Shown here piece by piece: positions 7,583 through 15,747 of a DNA stretch of 26,720 nt. The DNA comes from JAHHLP01 sp041609895 (lineage in GTDB: Bacteria > Bacteroidota > Rhodothermia > Rhodothermales > JABDKH01), in contig JBFIPX010000026.1 in assembly GCA_041609895.1 (NCBI GenBank), positions 1 to 26,720 on the forward strand. Direction: 5' to 3'. Every line of letters begins with the position of its first letter. Position 1 is the first letter of the stretch. The translations under genes and the position numbers were made by a program. The notes below the pieces were generated by a model. That model saw nothing but the letters and a program-made list of their open reading frames with translations. It ran no database searches and was not told the DNA's origin.

Positions 7583-8176
7583 CTATCCCCCGACGGTCGA
7601 AGTGATGATAGTTATCGGCTCGGGATATCGAATCTGTCCAACGGCCGTACTTATCGTCGGAGTTGCACGTAGTTTGACGTTTTTCGCCTCACCGTTTTCG
7701 CCTGCCAGGGACAGCGCCAATTCGACCAGATCGGGCGCGTTTCGATCGAAAAACTGGATCAGGTCCAGCCGGATCGCGATCGGAAAGCTGCGCGTATCGC
7801 CCGGAGGGATGACTACTTCGTCATCAAAAACACCGGAAACCGTCTCTACATCCTCCAAAAACAATGTCCAATCCATTCTGACCATCCGCGCCTGTACGCC
7901 GTTCTCCTCAGGGTTGGCTGCAAGGATGTCCAGCACGAACTTTACAGGCAACTCGTTCCGCGAAACGGCAGCACCTACCCGCACCACGTCCACGGCGCTG
8001 AGATCCTCATAGCTCTTCACTCGCATTACATCAATTCCAGCTACCTCAAGTCCGGAGAGCGCGTCGATATTAAATTGCACGTTGCGGAGATTCGCGATCT
8101 CTTGCAGCGTAGCGCAACCACCGGCCGAGAAGGCGAGCAGAATGCAAAGGAAAAGCGTTCGAAGGCCACCTATCAT
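7583..8176 (-). CDS. LEA type 2-like lipoprotein
   Basis: A 197-residue exported protein. It begins with a short basic/hydrophobic signal sequence (MIGGLRTLFLCILLAF) ending in SAGGC, an imperfect lipobox, so it is probably a lipoprotein. The mature part alternates beta-strand-like stretches (VQFNIDALSGLEVAGIDVMR, LPVKFVLDILAANPEENG), and the sequence NPEENG followed by a beta-rich half resembles the LEA type 2 / water-stress-hypersensitivity fold found in bacterial lipoproteins. The role is unknown. The ATG at 8176 was selected because it puts the signal peptide at the N-terminus; a longer frame starting at 8296 would overlap the divergent methyltransferase gene and bury the signal sequence. 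A terminator-like hairpin follows at 7495-7521. Divergent from the TrmH-family gene with a 59-base shared promoter region. Confidence 0.75.
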   Translation of the reverse strand: MIGGLRTLFLCILLAFSAGGCATLQEIANLRNVQFNIDALSGLEVAGIDVMRVKSYEDLSAVDVVRVGAAVSRNELPVKFVLDILAANPEENGVQARMVRMDWTLFLEDVETVSGVFDDEVVIPPGDTRSFPIAIRLDLIQFFDRNAPDLVELALSLAGENGEAKNVKLRATPTISTAVGQIRYPEPITIITSTVGG

Positions 8177-8235
8177 GTAGAGTGGATTGTTTGTTTCCTG
8201 TATACGTGGTTTAAACAAGTTATGAAGGGGCGTAA

Positions 8236-8826
8236 GTGCGAAAGCTAAGACAAGACGAAATCGAGGAGCGGTGGAGTCGTTATCGGGGCGAAACAAAGCA
8301 TCCGATAGTGGTTGTCCTCGAGAACATAAGGTCGGCCTACAACGTGGGGTCCATCCTGCGGACCTCCGATGCGGCAGCTCTTGAAAAAGTAGTCGTCTGT
8401 GGAATAACGCCGACCCCGCATCACAGGAGCGTCAACAAGACGGCCCTTGGTTCTCAGGATTCGGTCACGTGGGAGCAGTCTCAGACTTCAACAAAAGCAA
8501 TAAAGGACTTGAAACAATCGGGATATCACGTGGCGGCCTTAGAGATTACAGACGATCCAACACCCATCACTGCCCTGACGGAGTCGGACTTTCCCATGTG
8601 TCTCGTGGTTGGCAGTGAAGTTCGCGGGGTATCGGACGAAGCACTGGCAATCTGCGATATGGCAATTGAATTACCGCAGTTTGGAGACAAGCACAGCCTC
8701 AATGCGGCGGTAGCTTTCGGTGTAGCAGCGTATGCCATTGTAAGCAAGTACCATTCGCTTCACGACACAGGCGGCAATGACATTTCCACTCACCTCGGAC
8801 CTTCAATGAATTACGACCTGCCGTAA
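8236..8826 (+). CDS. TrmH/SpoU-family RNA 2'-O-ribose methyltransferase
   Basis: A SPOUT-superfamily enzyme that transfers a methyl group from S-adenosylmethionine to a ribose 2'-OH in tRNA or rRNA. All three SpoU motifs are present: ENIRSAYNVGSILRT (motif 1, about residues 29-43), LVVGSEVRGVSDEAL (motif 2) and IELPQFGDKHSLNAAVAFG (motif 3, the knot and dimer interface). At 196 residues it is a minimal catalytic domain without the N-terminal substrate-binding domain of RlmB or TrmH proper, so the target nucleotide cannot be told. The GTG start is preceded by AGGGG at a suitable distance. The mutase small-subunit gene starts 9 bases after its stop, so it may head the mutase operon. Confidence 0.92.
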   Translation: MRKLRQDEIEERWSRYRGETKHPIVVVLENIRSAYNVGSILRTSDAAALEKVVVCGITPTPHHRSVNKTALGSQDSVTWEQSQTSTKAIKDLKQSGYHVAALEITDDPTPITALTESDFPMCLVVGSEVRGVSDEALAICDMAIELPQFGDKHSLNAAVAFGVAAYAIVSKYHSLHDTGGNDISTHLGPSMNYDLP

Positions 8827-8835
8827 AGACCGCCG

Positions 8836-9759
8836 ATGAGTCTAATCGACGAAAGCCTCTTCCCCCCCACGTCCGAGGCGGACTGGAGGGCGAGAATAGC
8901 GAGTGAGCGTGATGGGCAAGACCTGCCTGCAGGCCTTTCCTGGATCGTTGAAAGGGGACTTGTACTCGATGCCGTAGCGACCGTGCTTTCGAAGGGCTCT
9001 AACCCGGAGGTCGCGGACCCCGGAATCACGGGCCCACTGCCGGGCGCCGGCGCCAATAAAGGAAAGAGGTGGAGAATACTTTCTCAAGGGGACGGTGTGG
9101 CTGATGAAGGAGTCGTTGTCGTAGACGTCAACAACAACTTGTCCCCTAACCATTCCGTTGTGCAACAATGCGCGATCGCTGTAGCCATGCTGCTGGATCA
9201 GGCTGACAGTCGAGAAGAGACGACACACGTGCGAGCGCTGGTGCCCGTATCACACTGCTTGGTTCTGGAGGTCGCGAAGCTGATGGCCATGCGCACCCTG
9301 CTCGTTAATTTCACCAGCGACCTTTGGCGCCGCCGAAAGAAGACCGGCGAAGGTAGTCAGACGACAACACCTGAAATTGAACTGTATGCGGTTGCCGCCT
9401 GCAACTGCGAATGTCCAGATCAAGAGACGCATCAGATAAGGCTGACCTTCGCGTGCCTCGCCTCGATTTTTGGTGGAGCGGATGCTGTTCGACCAGAGCC
9501 TTTCGAGGATTCAGATGAGTCGCGCAGGTTGTCACAGAACGTCCTGCTGCTGCTGCGCCACGAGGCGGGACTGGCAGCGGTGCAGACCATCGCGAATGGC
9601 TCCTACTACCTTGAATCGGCTGCGACCAAGATTCAAGAAAACGCAAGAGGCTTGCTCACGCGCGTCGCCGACGCAGGCGGGCTGGAGGCAGCATTAGGAG
9701 AAGGATTATTGACCCCCGCTGAACAGGCTGAAAGCCGCCGGTCAGAACCCGGTGCCTAG
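8836..9759 (+). CDS. Reduced methylmalonyl-CoA mutase small subunit (MutA-like)
   Basis: A 307-residue protein recognisable as the non-catalytic small chain of methylmalonyl-CoA mutase from two regions and its position. The N-terminus (LFPPTSEADWRARIASERDG... LSWIVERGL) matches the start of MutA. The C-terminal part (FGGADAVRPEPF, then RRLSQNVLLLLRHEAGL and ANGSYYLESAATK) matches the end of the mutase barrel. Full MutA chains are about 450-640 residues; here much of the middle of the barrel is compressed and the cobalamin-binding domain is absent. It ends 2 bases before mutB, so the two are surely co-translated. It probably serves as a structural partner of MutB. There is no frameshift or internal stop; the frame is intact, so this looks like a compact gene and not a pseudogene. 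Confidence 0.8.
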   Translation: MSLIDESLFPPTSEADWRARIASERDGQDLPAGLSWIVERGLVLDAVATVLSKGSNPEVADPGITGPLPGAGANKGKRWRILSQGDGVADEGVVVVDVNNNLSPNHSVVQQCAIAVAMLLDQADSREETTHVRALVPVSHCLVLEVAKLMAMRTLLVNFTSDLWRRRKKTGEGSQTTTPEIELYAVAACNCECPDQETHQIRLTFACLASIFGGADAVRPEPFEDSDESRRLSQNVLLLLRHEAGLAAVQTIANGSYYLESAATKIQENARGLLTRVADAGGLEAALGEGLLTPAEQAESRRSEPGA

Positions 9760-9761
9760 AT

Positions 9762-11825
9762 ATGGACTCTGTCCCGAATCGACATTCCGACAGTGACTCC
9801 GCTCGCGGACGTCTCCTCCGCAGATACCAGGCGGCGGGCATCCCGCCCTTTGTAAGGGGTCCCTACTCGACGATGTACAACGGCCGGCCGTGGACGATCA
9901 GACAGTATGCCGGCTTCTCTACGGCGGAGGAATCGAACGCCTTCTACCGCCGAAACCTTGCCGCAGGGCAACGCGGACTGTCCATTGCCTTCGACCTCGC
10001 AACGCACAGAGGCTACGACTCCGACCATGACCGGGTCGCCGGTGACGTCGGGATGTCCGGGGTTGCCATCGATTCAGTCGAGGACATGAAAATTCTCTTC
10101 GACGGCATTCCTCTGGACAAGATGTCCGTGTCGATGACGATGAATGGCGCGGTCATCCCCATCATGGCCTTCTATGTCGTGGCGGCCGAGGAGCAGGGAG
10201 TCTCTCGGGGCCAGCTGACGGGAACGATTCAGAACGACATCCTGAAGGAGTTCATGGTTCGCAACACGTTCATCTATCCGCCCGAACCATCGATGCGGAT
10301 CGTGTCGGACGTGATCCGTTTTTCGAGCCGCGAGATGCCGCGATTCAATACGATTTCGGTCAGCGGCTATCACATGCAGGAGGCCGGCGCGCCCGCGGCG
10401 CTGGAGTTGGCGTATACGATCGCAGATGGAATCGAGTATTTGCGTGCCGGTATGGATGCCGGATTGGCGATCGATGACTTCGCACCGCGGCTTTCTTTTT
10501 TCTTCGGTGTTGGGATGGACATCAAGACGGAAATCGCCAAGCTGCGCGCTGCCAGGTATTTGTGGGCGTCGTCGGTAAAGCGGTTCGGTCCTTCACGAGA
10601 AAAATCGATGGCACTTCGGACCCATTGCCAGACGTCGGGTTGGAGTCTGGCGGCGCGGGACCCCATCAACAACATAGCAAGAACTGCGCTCGAGGCTTTT
10701 GCAGCCGTGGCAGGACATACCCAGTCACTTCACACAAATGCGCTCGACGAAGCAATCGCCCTTCCCACAGACTTCAGTGCACGAATTGCACGCGAGACAC
10801 AGCTCATCCTTCAGTCCGAGACAGGGATGACGCACCCGATTGACCTGTTCGGTGGCTCGGACGAAATTGAGGAACTGTCTGACGAATTAGTACGCATCGC
10901 GTCGCGGTTTATCGAGGAGGTCGAGTCCGCCGGAGGCATGACCCGGGCCATCGAGCTCGGTATTCCGAAAGCTCGCATCGAGGAGGCTGCCGCACGAAGA
11001 CAGGCGGCCATTGACTCCGGTGAAGAGGTGATCGTCGGTGTGAACCGGTTTCAGCCACCGGCGGATTATGATTTGGACATACTGCGAGTCGATAACAAGG
11101 AGGTTCGCCGGCAACAAATAGAGCGGCTAGATGCTGTACGATCCTCACGCGACTCTAGATTGGTGGAGAAGGCGCTATTGCATCTGGAAAGCACGGCCAG
11201 GCAAGAGTCGGGGGGCATTCTTGCAGCCGCGATTGAAGCGGCCCGAGCCCGCGCAACGGTCGGCGAGATATCATATTCTCTGGAACGGGTTTATGGCCGA
11301 TACGAGGCAAAAGCATCATTGGTAAGTGGCGTCTATGCCAAGGGAGTAATGAATGATGAGCGGTTCACAAAAGCTCTTGGTTTGAGCAAACAGTTTGAGA
11401 AGCGGTACGGTCGGCGTCCGCGAATCCTTCTTGCAAAACTTGGCCAGGACGGACACGATCGTGGAGCGCGTGTCGTCGCATCATCGTTTGCCGACATGGG
11501 TTTTGACGTCGACATCGGACCACTTTTCCAAACACCGGAGGAAGCGGCACGGCAGGCGATTGAAAACGATGTGCACATTCTGGGTGTATCGACTCTGGCC
11601 GGCGCGCATCGCACGTTGCTGCCCGATGTGGTCCGCGTGTTGGCGAGCGAAGGCCGTGAGGACATCACAGTTATCGCGGGAGGCGTAATACCACCGCAGG
11701 ATCGTGAAGAGCTTCGAAATCAAGGCATTAACATGATCTTCGGTCCGGGAACCATTCTTTCGGAGGCCGCCTCCGAGATACTGGAGTCACTTCTCAACAA
11801 TGCCGCTACACAACAGAATGAGTGA
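9762..11825 (+). CDS. mutB: Methylmalonyl-CoA mutase large (catalytic) subunit
   Basis: The adenosylcobalamin-dependent enzyme interconverts (R)-methylmalonyl-CoA and succinyl-CoA in propionate, odd-chain and branched amino-acid metabolism. Substrate-barrel signatures are intact: PWTIRQYAGFSTAEESNAFY (with the substrate-contacting Tyr), GTIQNDILKEFMVRNTFIYPP (with the CoA-carboxylate Arg) and SGYHMQEAGA (with the catalytic His). The C-terminal B12 domain has LAKLGQDGHDRGARVV, whose His ligates cobalt, then STLAGAH and IAGGVIPPQD. The Tyr/Arg pair favours methylmalonyl-CoA over isobutyryl-CoA. At 687 residues it is shorter than the usual 710-740, mainly because only about 25 residues precede GIPPFVRGPY. 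The late-barrel motif normally read as DPWxGSxYVE is here DLFGGSDEIE. Start ATG at 9762; the end overlaps meaB by ATGAGTGA. Confidence 0.97.
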   Translation: MDSVPNRHSDSDSARGRLLRRYQAAGIPPFVRGPYSTMYNGRPWTIRQYAGFSTAEESNAFYRRNLAAGQRGLSIAFDLATHRGYDSDHDRVAGDVGMSGVAIDSVEDMKILFDGIPLDKMSVSMTMNGAVIPIMAFYVVAAEEQGVSRGQLTGTIQNDILKEFMVRNTFIYPPEPSMRIVSDVIRFSSREMPRFNTISVSGYHMQEAGAPAALELAYTIADGIEYLRAGMDAGLAIDDFAPRLSFFFGVGMDIKTEIAKLRAARYLWASSVKRFGPSREKSMALRTHCQTSGWSLAARDPINNIARTALEAFAAVAGHTQSLHTNALDEAIALPTDFSARIARETQLILQSETGMTHPIDLFGGSDEIEELSDELVRIASRFIEEVESAGGMTRAIELGIPKARIEEAAARRQAAIDSGEEVIVGVNRFQPPADYDLDILRVDNKEVRRQQIERLDAVRSSRDSRLVEKALLHLESTARQESGGILAAAIEAARARATVGEISYSLERVYGRYEAKASLVSGVYAKGVMNDERFTKALGLSKQFEKRYGRRPRILLAKLGQDGHDRGARVVASSFADMGFDVDIGPLFQTPEEAARQAIENDVHILGVSTLAGAHRTLLPDVVRVLASEGREDITVIAGGVIPPQDREELRNQGINMIFGPGTILSEAASEILESLLNNAATQQNE

Positions 11826-12861
11826 CGATGCCGTGGCGGATGCAGGACAGAGGGGTCGTGCCGAAGTCGGTGACGGCGATGTCGCCGGTCTATTCGGTCA
11901 TGTTCGTTCGGGTGACCGCGCAGCGCTTGCCCGCGCAATCACATTGATTGAGAGCACCAACGCAGCCGATCGACCAGCGGCGATAGAGCTAGTCGAAAAA
12001 GGTTTGCCTTTGGTGGGCGACTCGATTCGTCTGGGTGTTTCCGGTCTGCCAGGGGCTGGCAAGAGCACCTTCATCGATCGACTGGGTTGCCTGATCGCAG
12101 ATGAGGGCCACCGTGTGGCAGTTCTCACAATTGACCCGAGCAGCGAACGAAGCGGTGGCAGCATTCTCGGCGACAAGACGCGAATGCAAAACCTATCGCG
12201 TCGAGAAGATGCGTTCATTCGGCCGTCAGCCTCACGCGGCAGTTTAGGTGGCGTTGGTCTTCGAACCCGTGAGTCGATAGTGCTCTGCGAGGCCGCCGGC
12301 TACGACGTCGTGATTGTCGAGACGGTCGGTGTTGGTCAGTCCGAAGCGGAAGTCAGACGACTCGTGGACCTGGTCGTCCTCATGGTGACTACCGGAGGGG
12401 GCGACGAACTGCAGAGCATCAAGCGTGGAGTGATTGAGTTCGCTGACATCATTCTCGTCTCAAAGGCAGATGGAGACAATGTCGAATGCGCACGTGAGAC
12501 CGCCGCCATGTATCGTAACGCGGTCGAACTATTTGGAGAACGCCCCGCCGGACCAGAAGCATCGGTCCGGGCGGTCTCTGCGTACAACAAGTCCGATGTT
12601 TCTGCGATTTGGGATACGGTTAAGGCATTCATCGAGATCGCGCGGGATTCCGGATACCTTGAGTCAAATCGTCGAACGCAGGCGTCAGATTGGCTGCGGT
12701 CTGCGATTCGCGAGGTACTCGAAGCGAGACTTCTTGACTCAGATAGCGCAAAACAAATAATCCGGGAGCACCAGGAGCGGGTTCGTCAAGGCAACGAAAC
12801 GCCAGCATCGGCGGCGGCCCAGATCGTCGACCAGATTCTCTCCGCCAAGTCCGATCGGTAA
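11818..12861 (+). CDS. meaB: Methylmalonyl-CoA mutase-associated GTPase MeaB
   Basis: A G3E-family P-loop GTPase that gates cobalamin loading and protects methylmalonyl-CoA mutase from inactivation. The 347-residue protein has Walker A GLPGAGKST at 76-84, TIDPSSERSGGSILGDKTRM (base of the switch region), the Walker B-like VIVETVGVGQSE and the guanine-specificity motif SKADGDN, all in family order. The start at 11818 overlaps the mutB end by eight bases (ATGAGTGA) and gives the natural N-terminus; a longer frame from 11800 would only add six residues from within mutB. The operon mutA-mutB-meaB is the standard set. The C-terminal dimerisation arm (QASDWLRSAIREVLEAR...) is present. Confidence 0.97.
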   Translation: MSDDAVADAGQRGRAEVGDGDVAGLFGHVRSGDRAALARAITLIESTNAADRPAAIELVEKGLPLVGDSIRLGVSGLPGAGKSTFIDRLGCLIADEGHRVAVLTIDPSSERSGGSILGDKTRMQNLSRREDAFIRPSASRGSLGGVGLRTRESIVLCEAAGYDVVIVETVGVGQSEAEVRRLVDLVVLMVTTGGGDELQSIKRGVIEFADIILVSKADGDNVECARETAAMYRNAVELFGERPAGPEASVRAVSAYNKSDVSAIWDTVKAFIEIARDSGYLESNRRTQASDWLRSAIREVLEARLLDSDSAKQIIREHQERVRQGNETPASAAAQIVDQILSAKSDR

Positions 12862-12947
12862 CAGCTCCGACAACAAGGCGCATACCAACGAACGATACGG
12901 CGACAGTGCTACATGAAAACACGTAACGAGATCGTCGAGTATCTAGC

Positions 12948-14432
12948 CTATTGCGGCCGCGGTGCTGGAATCGCTTCTACCGCCGCTTGAATTCGCCTCA
13001 GGCACGCTTCCTTCCCCAGCAACTGCATCAACTCGAATAAACCGGGGCCGAACGTGACGCCGCTGAGTGCCAGCCGAACAGGGTGAATGATCCGGCCCGC
13101 GCCCACCCCGTGCTCTTCGGCCACATCGCGCAAGGCGGTCTCAGCTGTTTCGGCATCGAACGGCAATTCCTGCAATGAGTTGGCATACTGACGAAGCAGT
13201 TGTGGCGAATCCTCTTTCCAGCGCTTCTTGAGACCCTTGGCATCAAAAGTCTGTGGATCCTCGAAAAAATAGCGGTTCGCAGCGATGTCGCTGGCAAACG
13301 TAATTCGATCCCTCATAAGTCCGATCACCCGCAACAGGTACTCGTCAGAAGCTTCGATCCCTGACTCGTTGAGATGAGGCTGTGCGCGGATCATGATCTG
13401 ACGATCGTCGATAGACCGAAGATGCTGTTCATTGTACCACCGAAGCTTGTCAGGGTTGAACTGAACGCCACTCTGTCCGACTCGATCAAGAGAAAATGCC
13501 TTCTCCAACTCAGAAAGCTTGAACACTTCCTGTTCCGTTCCAGGATTCCAACCTAGGAAGGCCAGGTAGTTCACCAAGGCTTCTGGCTCGTAACCCGCAT
13601 CGATGTAATCGCGAACCAGCACCATGATGCCTTGCTTATCGGCTTTCCTTTTGGACAGCTTGCCGCCGGTCGGGCTCAGGATGAGCGGAAGATGTGCCAT
13701 CGCAGGCGTCTGCCAGCCAAGGAACCGATAGAGCAGCATGTGCTTCGGCGTTGAAGGAAGCCACTCCTCTCCCCTTATCACGTGCGTGATTTCCATCGCG
13801 TGATCGTCGACGACGTTCGCAAGATGATACGTTGGCATCCCGTCCGACTTGATTAGCACCTGGTCGTCGATCTCTGACGAATCGAAGGTGACTTCCCCAC
13901 GGACGGCATCCGTGAATCTCACCGTCTCGGAGGGCGGGACCTTTAGTCGGACGACGCGCGGTGCGCCGGAGGACATCAGGTTCTGAACTTCCTCGGCCGA
14001 CAGCGTCAAGGAATTACGCATTGTAGATCGCGTCGTCATATCGTAGCTGGGCGACGGATTTCCAGAACTTGACAGCCTGTTGCGCATTGCCTCCAGCTCT
14101 TCCGTTGTGTCGAACGCGTAGTACGCGTGTCCCGCTTCCAACAGGCGATCTGCAGCGTCCAGGTAGAGGTCGGTGCGGTCAGACTGGCGGTACGGTCCGA
14201 AGGCGCCCTCCTCGCCCGGCCCCTCGTCATAAGCCAAACCGGACCACTGCAGGGCGCTGACGATATCGTCTTCGGCATCTGCAACAAAGCGGGATCGGTC
14301 CGTATCCTCGATGCGGAGAACGAATGATCCTCCGTGTCGCTTGGCAAACAGGTAATTGTAGAGGGCCGTGCGGAGCCCGCCTATGTGTAGGTAGCCGGTG
14401 GGACTTGGAGCGAAACGGACTCTAACGCTCAT
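12948..14432 (-). CDS. gltX: Glutamyl-tRNA synthetase
   Basis: A class I aminoacyl-tRNA synthetase that charges tRNA-Glu (and possibly tRNA-Gln when an amidotransferase is present). The 494-residue protein starts RFAPSPTGYLHIGGLRTALY with the HIGH-type motif HIGG at 16-19, and the KMSKS-type motif KLSKR lies at about 258-262. Other family landmarks are LRIEDTDRSRF, VIRGEEWLPSTPKH and LAFLGWNPG. The C-terminal anticodon-binding region is of normal length. Start ATG at 14432. It is convergent with meaB across 86 bases in which no terminator was found, and separated from the anti-sigma gene upstream on the same strand by 130 bases, so it is likely transcribed separately. Confidence 0.98.
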   Translation of the reverse strand: MSVRVRFAPSPTGYLHIGGLRTALYNYLFAKRHGGSFVLRIEDTDRSRFVADAEDDIVSALQWSGLAYDEGPGEEGAFGPYRQSDRTDLYLDAADRLLEAGHAYYAFDTTEELEAMRNRLSSSGNPSPSYDMTTRSTMRNSLTLSAEEVQNLMSSGAPRVVRLKVPPSETVRFTDAVRGEVTFDSSEIDDQVLIKSDGMPTYHLANVVDDHAMEITHVIRGEEWLPSTPKHMLLYRFLGWQTPAMAHLPLILSPTGGKLSKRKADKQGIMVLVRDYIDAGYEPEALVNYLAFLGWNPGTEQEVFKLSELEKAFSLDRVGQSGVQFNPDKLRWYNEQHLRSIDDRQIMIRAQPHLNESGIEASDEYLLRVIGLMRDRITFASDIAANRYFFEDPQTFDAKGLKKRWKEDSPQLLRQYANSLQELPFDAETAETALRDVAEEHGVGAGRIIHPVRLALSGVTFGPGLFELMQLLGKEACLRRIQAAVEAIPAPRPQ

Positions 14433-14562
14433 AGGGTTCGTCTAAATGGAGCGGGGTTGGGACTAGCGTGTCTACGATGAGATGATACGAAGTAAGTTTA
14501 CGCCCCCGTGCACGACACCGACCATGGAGGTGTTGAAACCGCATGAAAACCGAAGTCAGCAG

Positions 14563-15063
14563 CTATCGGCTCTCTTCGATCACTAGCCCCGGATAGAACA
14601 CATAGACCGGCGCCGCGGAGATTGGAATTGTTTCAAACCTGACAATCTCCTGACTCGCGGTAACAGAGCCGACGAGAGTGTCTTTTTTCGGAAGCAGAGC
14701 GGCCACTACCAACAGCAGAGCCACGACGGCGGCCAACGACCCGGCCGTTGCCAGCGATCGCGTAGTGGCAAGCGGTCTGTTGGTGGACGCACGGCGCCGC
14801 GTCAAGTCTGGGCGCACGGACTGCCTATCAATTCGGCTAAACAGTTCTGAATCAGTCCAGAGAGGAATCTCGAAACGTTCCCCCTGCACCAGTCTTCTGA
14901 ATTCAACCAATACGTTGAGTCGGCAGCGACAACTGGCACAACGCGCGAGGTGTGAGAACAGCTCTGCGTCATCATCGTCCCTCGTCACACCGTCGAGAAA
15001 CAGATTCGTCAACGCTTCAAAGTGCTCGACTGCGGCGGGCGTTGTCGTGGCAATGCATCTCAT
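14563..15063 (-). CDS. Membrane anti-sigma factor with HX3CX2C zinc motif
   Basis: A 166-residue protein encoded directly after an ECF sigma factor. The N-terminal cytoplasmic part carries a zinc-binding anti-sigma (ZAS) signature: His38, Cys42 and Cys45 in FSHLARCASCRCRL. A linker to about residue 104 is followed by one transmembrane helix (about 105-124, SLAAVVALLLVVAALL) and a short periplasmic tail of about 42 residues. This is the topology of RskA/ChrR-type anti-sigma factors, which hold an ECF sigma at the membrane until a signal, often proteolysis, releases it. The very short periplasmic domain gives little room for ligand binding. The start ATG overlaps the sigma stop (ATGA), so the two proteins are translationally coupled, as expected for a stoichiometric pair. 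Sequence similarity alone is weak; context and motif make the case. Confidence 0.78.
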   Translation of the reverse strand: MRCIATTTPAAVEHFEALTNLFLDGVTRDDDDAELFSHLARCASCRCRLNVLVEFRRLVQGERFEIPLWTDSELFSRIDRQSVRPDLTRRRASTNRPLATTRSLATAGSLAAVVALLLVVAALLPKKDTLVGSVTASQEIVRFETIPISAAPVYVFYPGLVIEESR

Positions 15064-15635
15064 GTTGCCTTCTCTCCGAACTTTACTCTGACCTTGTCTT
15101 CCTTGATAGCGTTCGACAATGAGGCTGCTAGTCTGCGACGCGCTTTGAAAAGACGCGACTTGACCGAACTGACCGTGGTTCGTGTCACGGCCGCGATCTC
15201 TTCATAGGACAGGTTGTGGTACTCCCGCAATATGACTACTTCACGATAGGCTGGTCTTAACATCTCCAGGTGTTTGTTGACCAGCGCGCGTCGCTCCGCC
15301 TTCTCAAGTCTAGACAACGGCGTACCGCCGGCTGCGACGAGACGGGTGTCTCGACCTTCGATCCGGACGTGCCTTCCAGAGTGCCTCAGCCGGTTGAGGC
15401 ACTGGTTGCGAGCGATGGTGAATAGCCACGAACGAAACGCCGGCGTACTCAGCAGTCGCGATCGATTCTCGTAAACGCGAAGAAACGTGTCCTGTACGGC
15501 GTCCAACGCTTCCTCCCGATCAAGCAGCATCTTCAGGCAGTAGGTGTAGATGCCCGTCTTGTATCTGCCATAAAGAAGGGCAAACGCAAGCTCGTCGCCG
15601 GATTTGAACGCGTCGATGATTTCTGTATCGGTCAT
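15060..15635 (-). CDS. ECF-type RNA polymerase sigma factor (sigma-70 family)
   Basis: A 191-residue group IV sigma factor. Region 2 runs over LLYGRYKTGIYTYCLKM to RSWLFTIARNQCLNRLR, with the conserved EEALDAVQDTFLRVYE helix. Region 4 is LRPAYREVVILREYHNLSYE then EIAAVTRTTVSSVKSRLFKA, the helix-turn-helix reading the -35 element. Regions 1.1 and 3 are absent, as in all ECF factors. The ATG at 15635 was chosen over upstream in-frame starts (to 15770) because a strong AGGAG site lies 8 bases before it and the family N-terminus begins there. It overlaps the anti-sigma gene by four bases and is divergent from the peptidyl-prolyl isomerase operon, with 145 bases between. Confidence 0.95.
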   Translation of the reverse strand: MTDTEIIDAFKSGDELAFALLYGRYKTGIYTYCLKMLLDREEALDAVQDTFLRVYENRSRLLSTPAFRSWLFTIARNQCLNRLRHSGRHVRIEGRDTRLVAAGGTPLSRLEKAERRALVNKHLEMLRPAYREVVILREYHNLSYEEIAAVTRTTVSSVKSRLFKARRRLAASLSNAIKEDKVRVKFGEKAT

Positions 15636-15643
15636 CAATACCA

Positions 15644-15648
15644 CTCCT
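15644..15648 (-). promoter_or_regulatory. Shine-Dalgarno site fixing the ECF sigma start
   Basis: AGGAG on the minus strand, eight bases before the ATG at 15635. It stands out because several neighbouring genes lack any Shine-Dalgarno site. It supports this start over the longer open frame that runs to 15770. Confidence 0.75.
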
Positions 15649-15655
15649 GATCTAA

Positions 15656-15685
15656 TTACGACACGCATGGGAGGTTGAAGTTGCC
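15656..15685 (-). promoter_or_regulatory. Possible ECF-type promoter for the sigma/anti-sigma operon
   Basis: On the minus strand GGCAACTT is followed by 16 bases and TCGTAA, resembling the sigma-E-type pattern GGAACTT-N16-(G)TCTAA with mismatches. It lies about 20 bases before the sigma ATG, allowing a very short leader that just includes the AGGAG site. ECF operons commonly autoregulate. The match is imperfect and could be chance. Confidence 0.22.
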
Positions 15686-15705
15686 GTTTAATTCTCTCCG
15701 AATGC

Positions 15706-15729
15706 GGAACACCTCTACTGCGGAGGCGT
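15706..15729 (+). promoter_or_regulatory. Candidate ECF-type promoter for the foldase operon
   Basis: GGAAC, 16 bases, then CGT: the -35 AAC and -10 CGT core found at many ECF-sigma promoters, with typical spacing. It would start transcription near 15737, leaving a leader of about 44 bases before the ATG at 15781. The position, in the intergenic region shared with an ECF sigma gene, is what makes it plausible. Eight matched bases are not strong evidence alone. Confidence 0.3.
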
Positions 15730-15747
15730 GGACTTCGGCTGTCCTGC

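Noticed and set aside
8177..8296. N-terminal extension of the lipoprotein frame upstream of 8176
   Set aside because: It would overlap the divergent TrmH-family gene and place the signal peptide and lipobox in the interior of the protein.
8827..8835. Cobalamin riboswitch before the mutase operon
   Set aside because: Only 9 bases separate the methyltransferase and MutA-like genes, and no B12-box-like sequence was seen before the methyltransferase either.
12862..12947. Bidirectional terminator between convergent meaB and gltX
   Set aside because: No stem of useful length followed by a T-tract was found on either strand.
14433..14562. Possible tRNA or terminator between gltX and the anti-sigma gene
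   Set aside because: Only a 5-bp ACACC/GGTGT stem without a T-tract is present, and no cloverleaf could be drawn.
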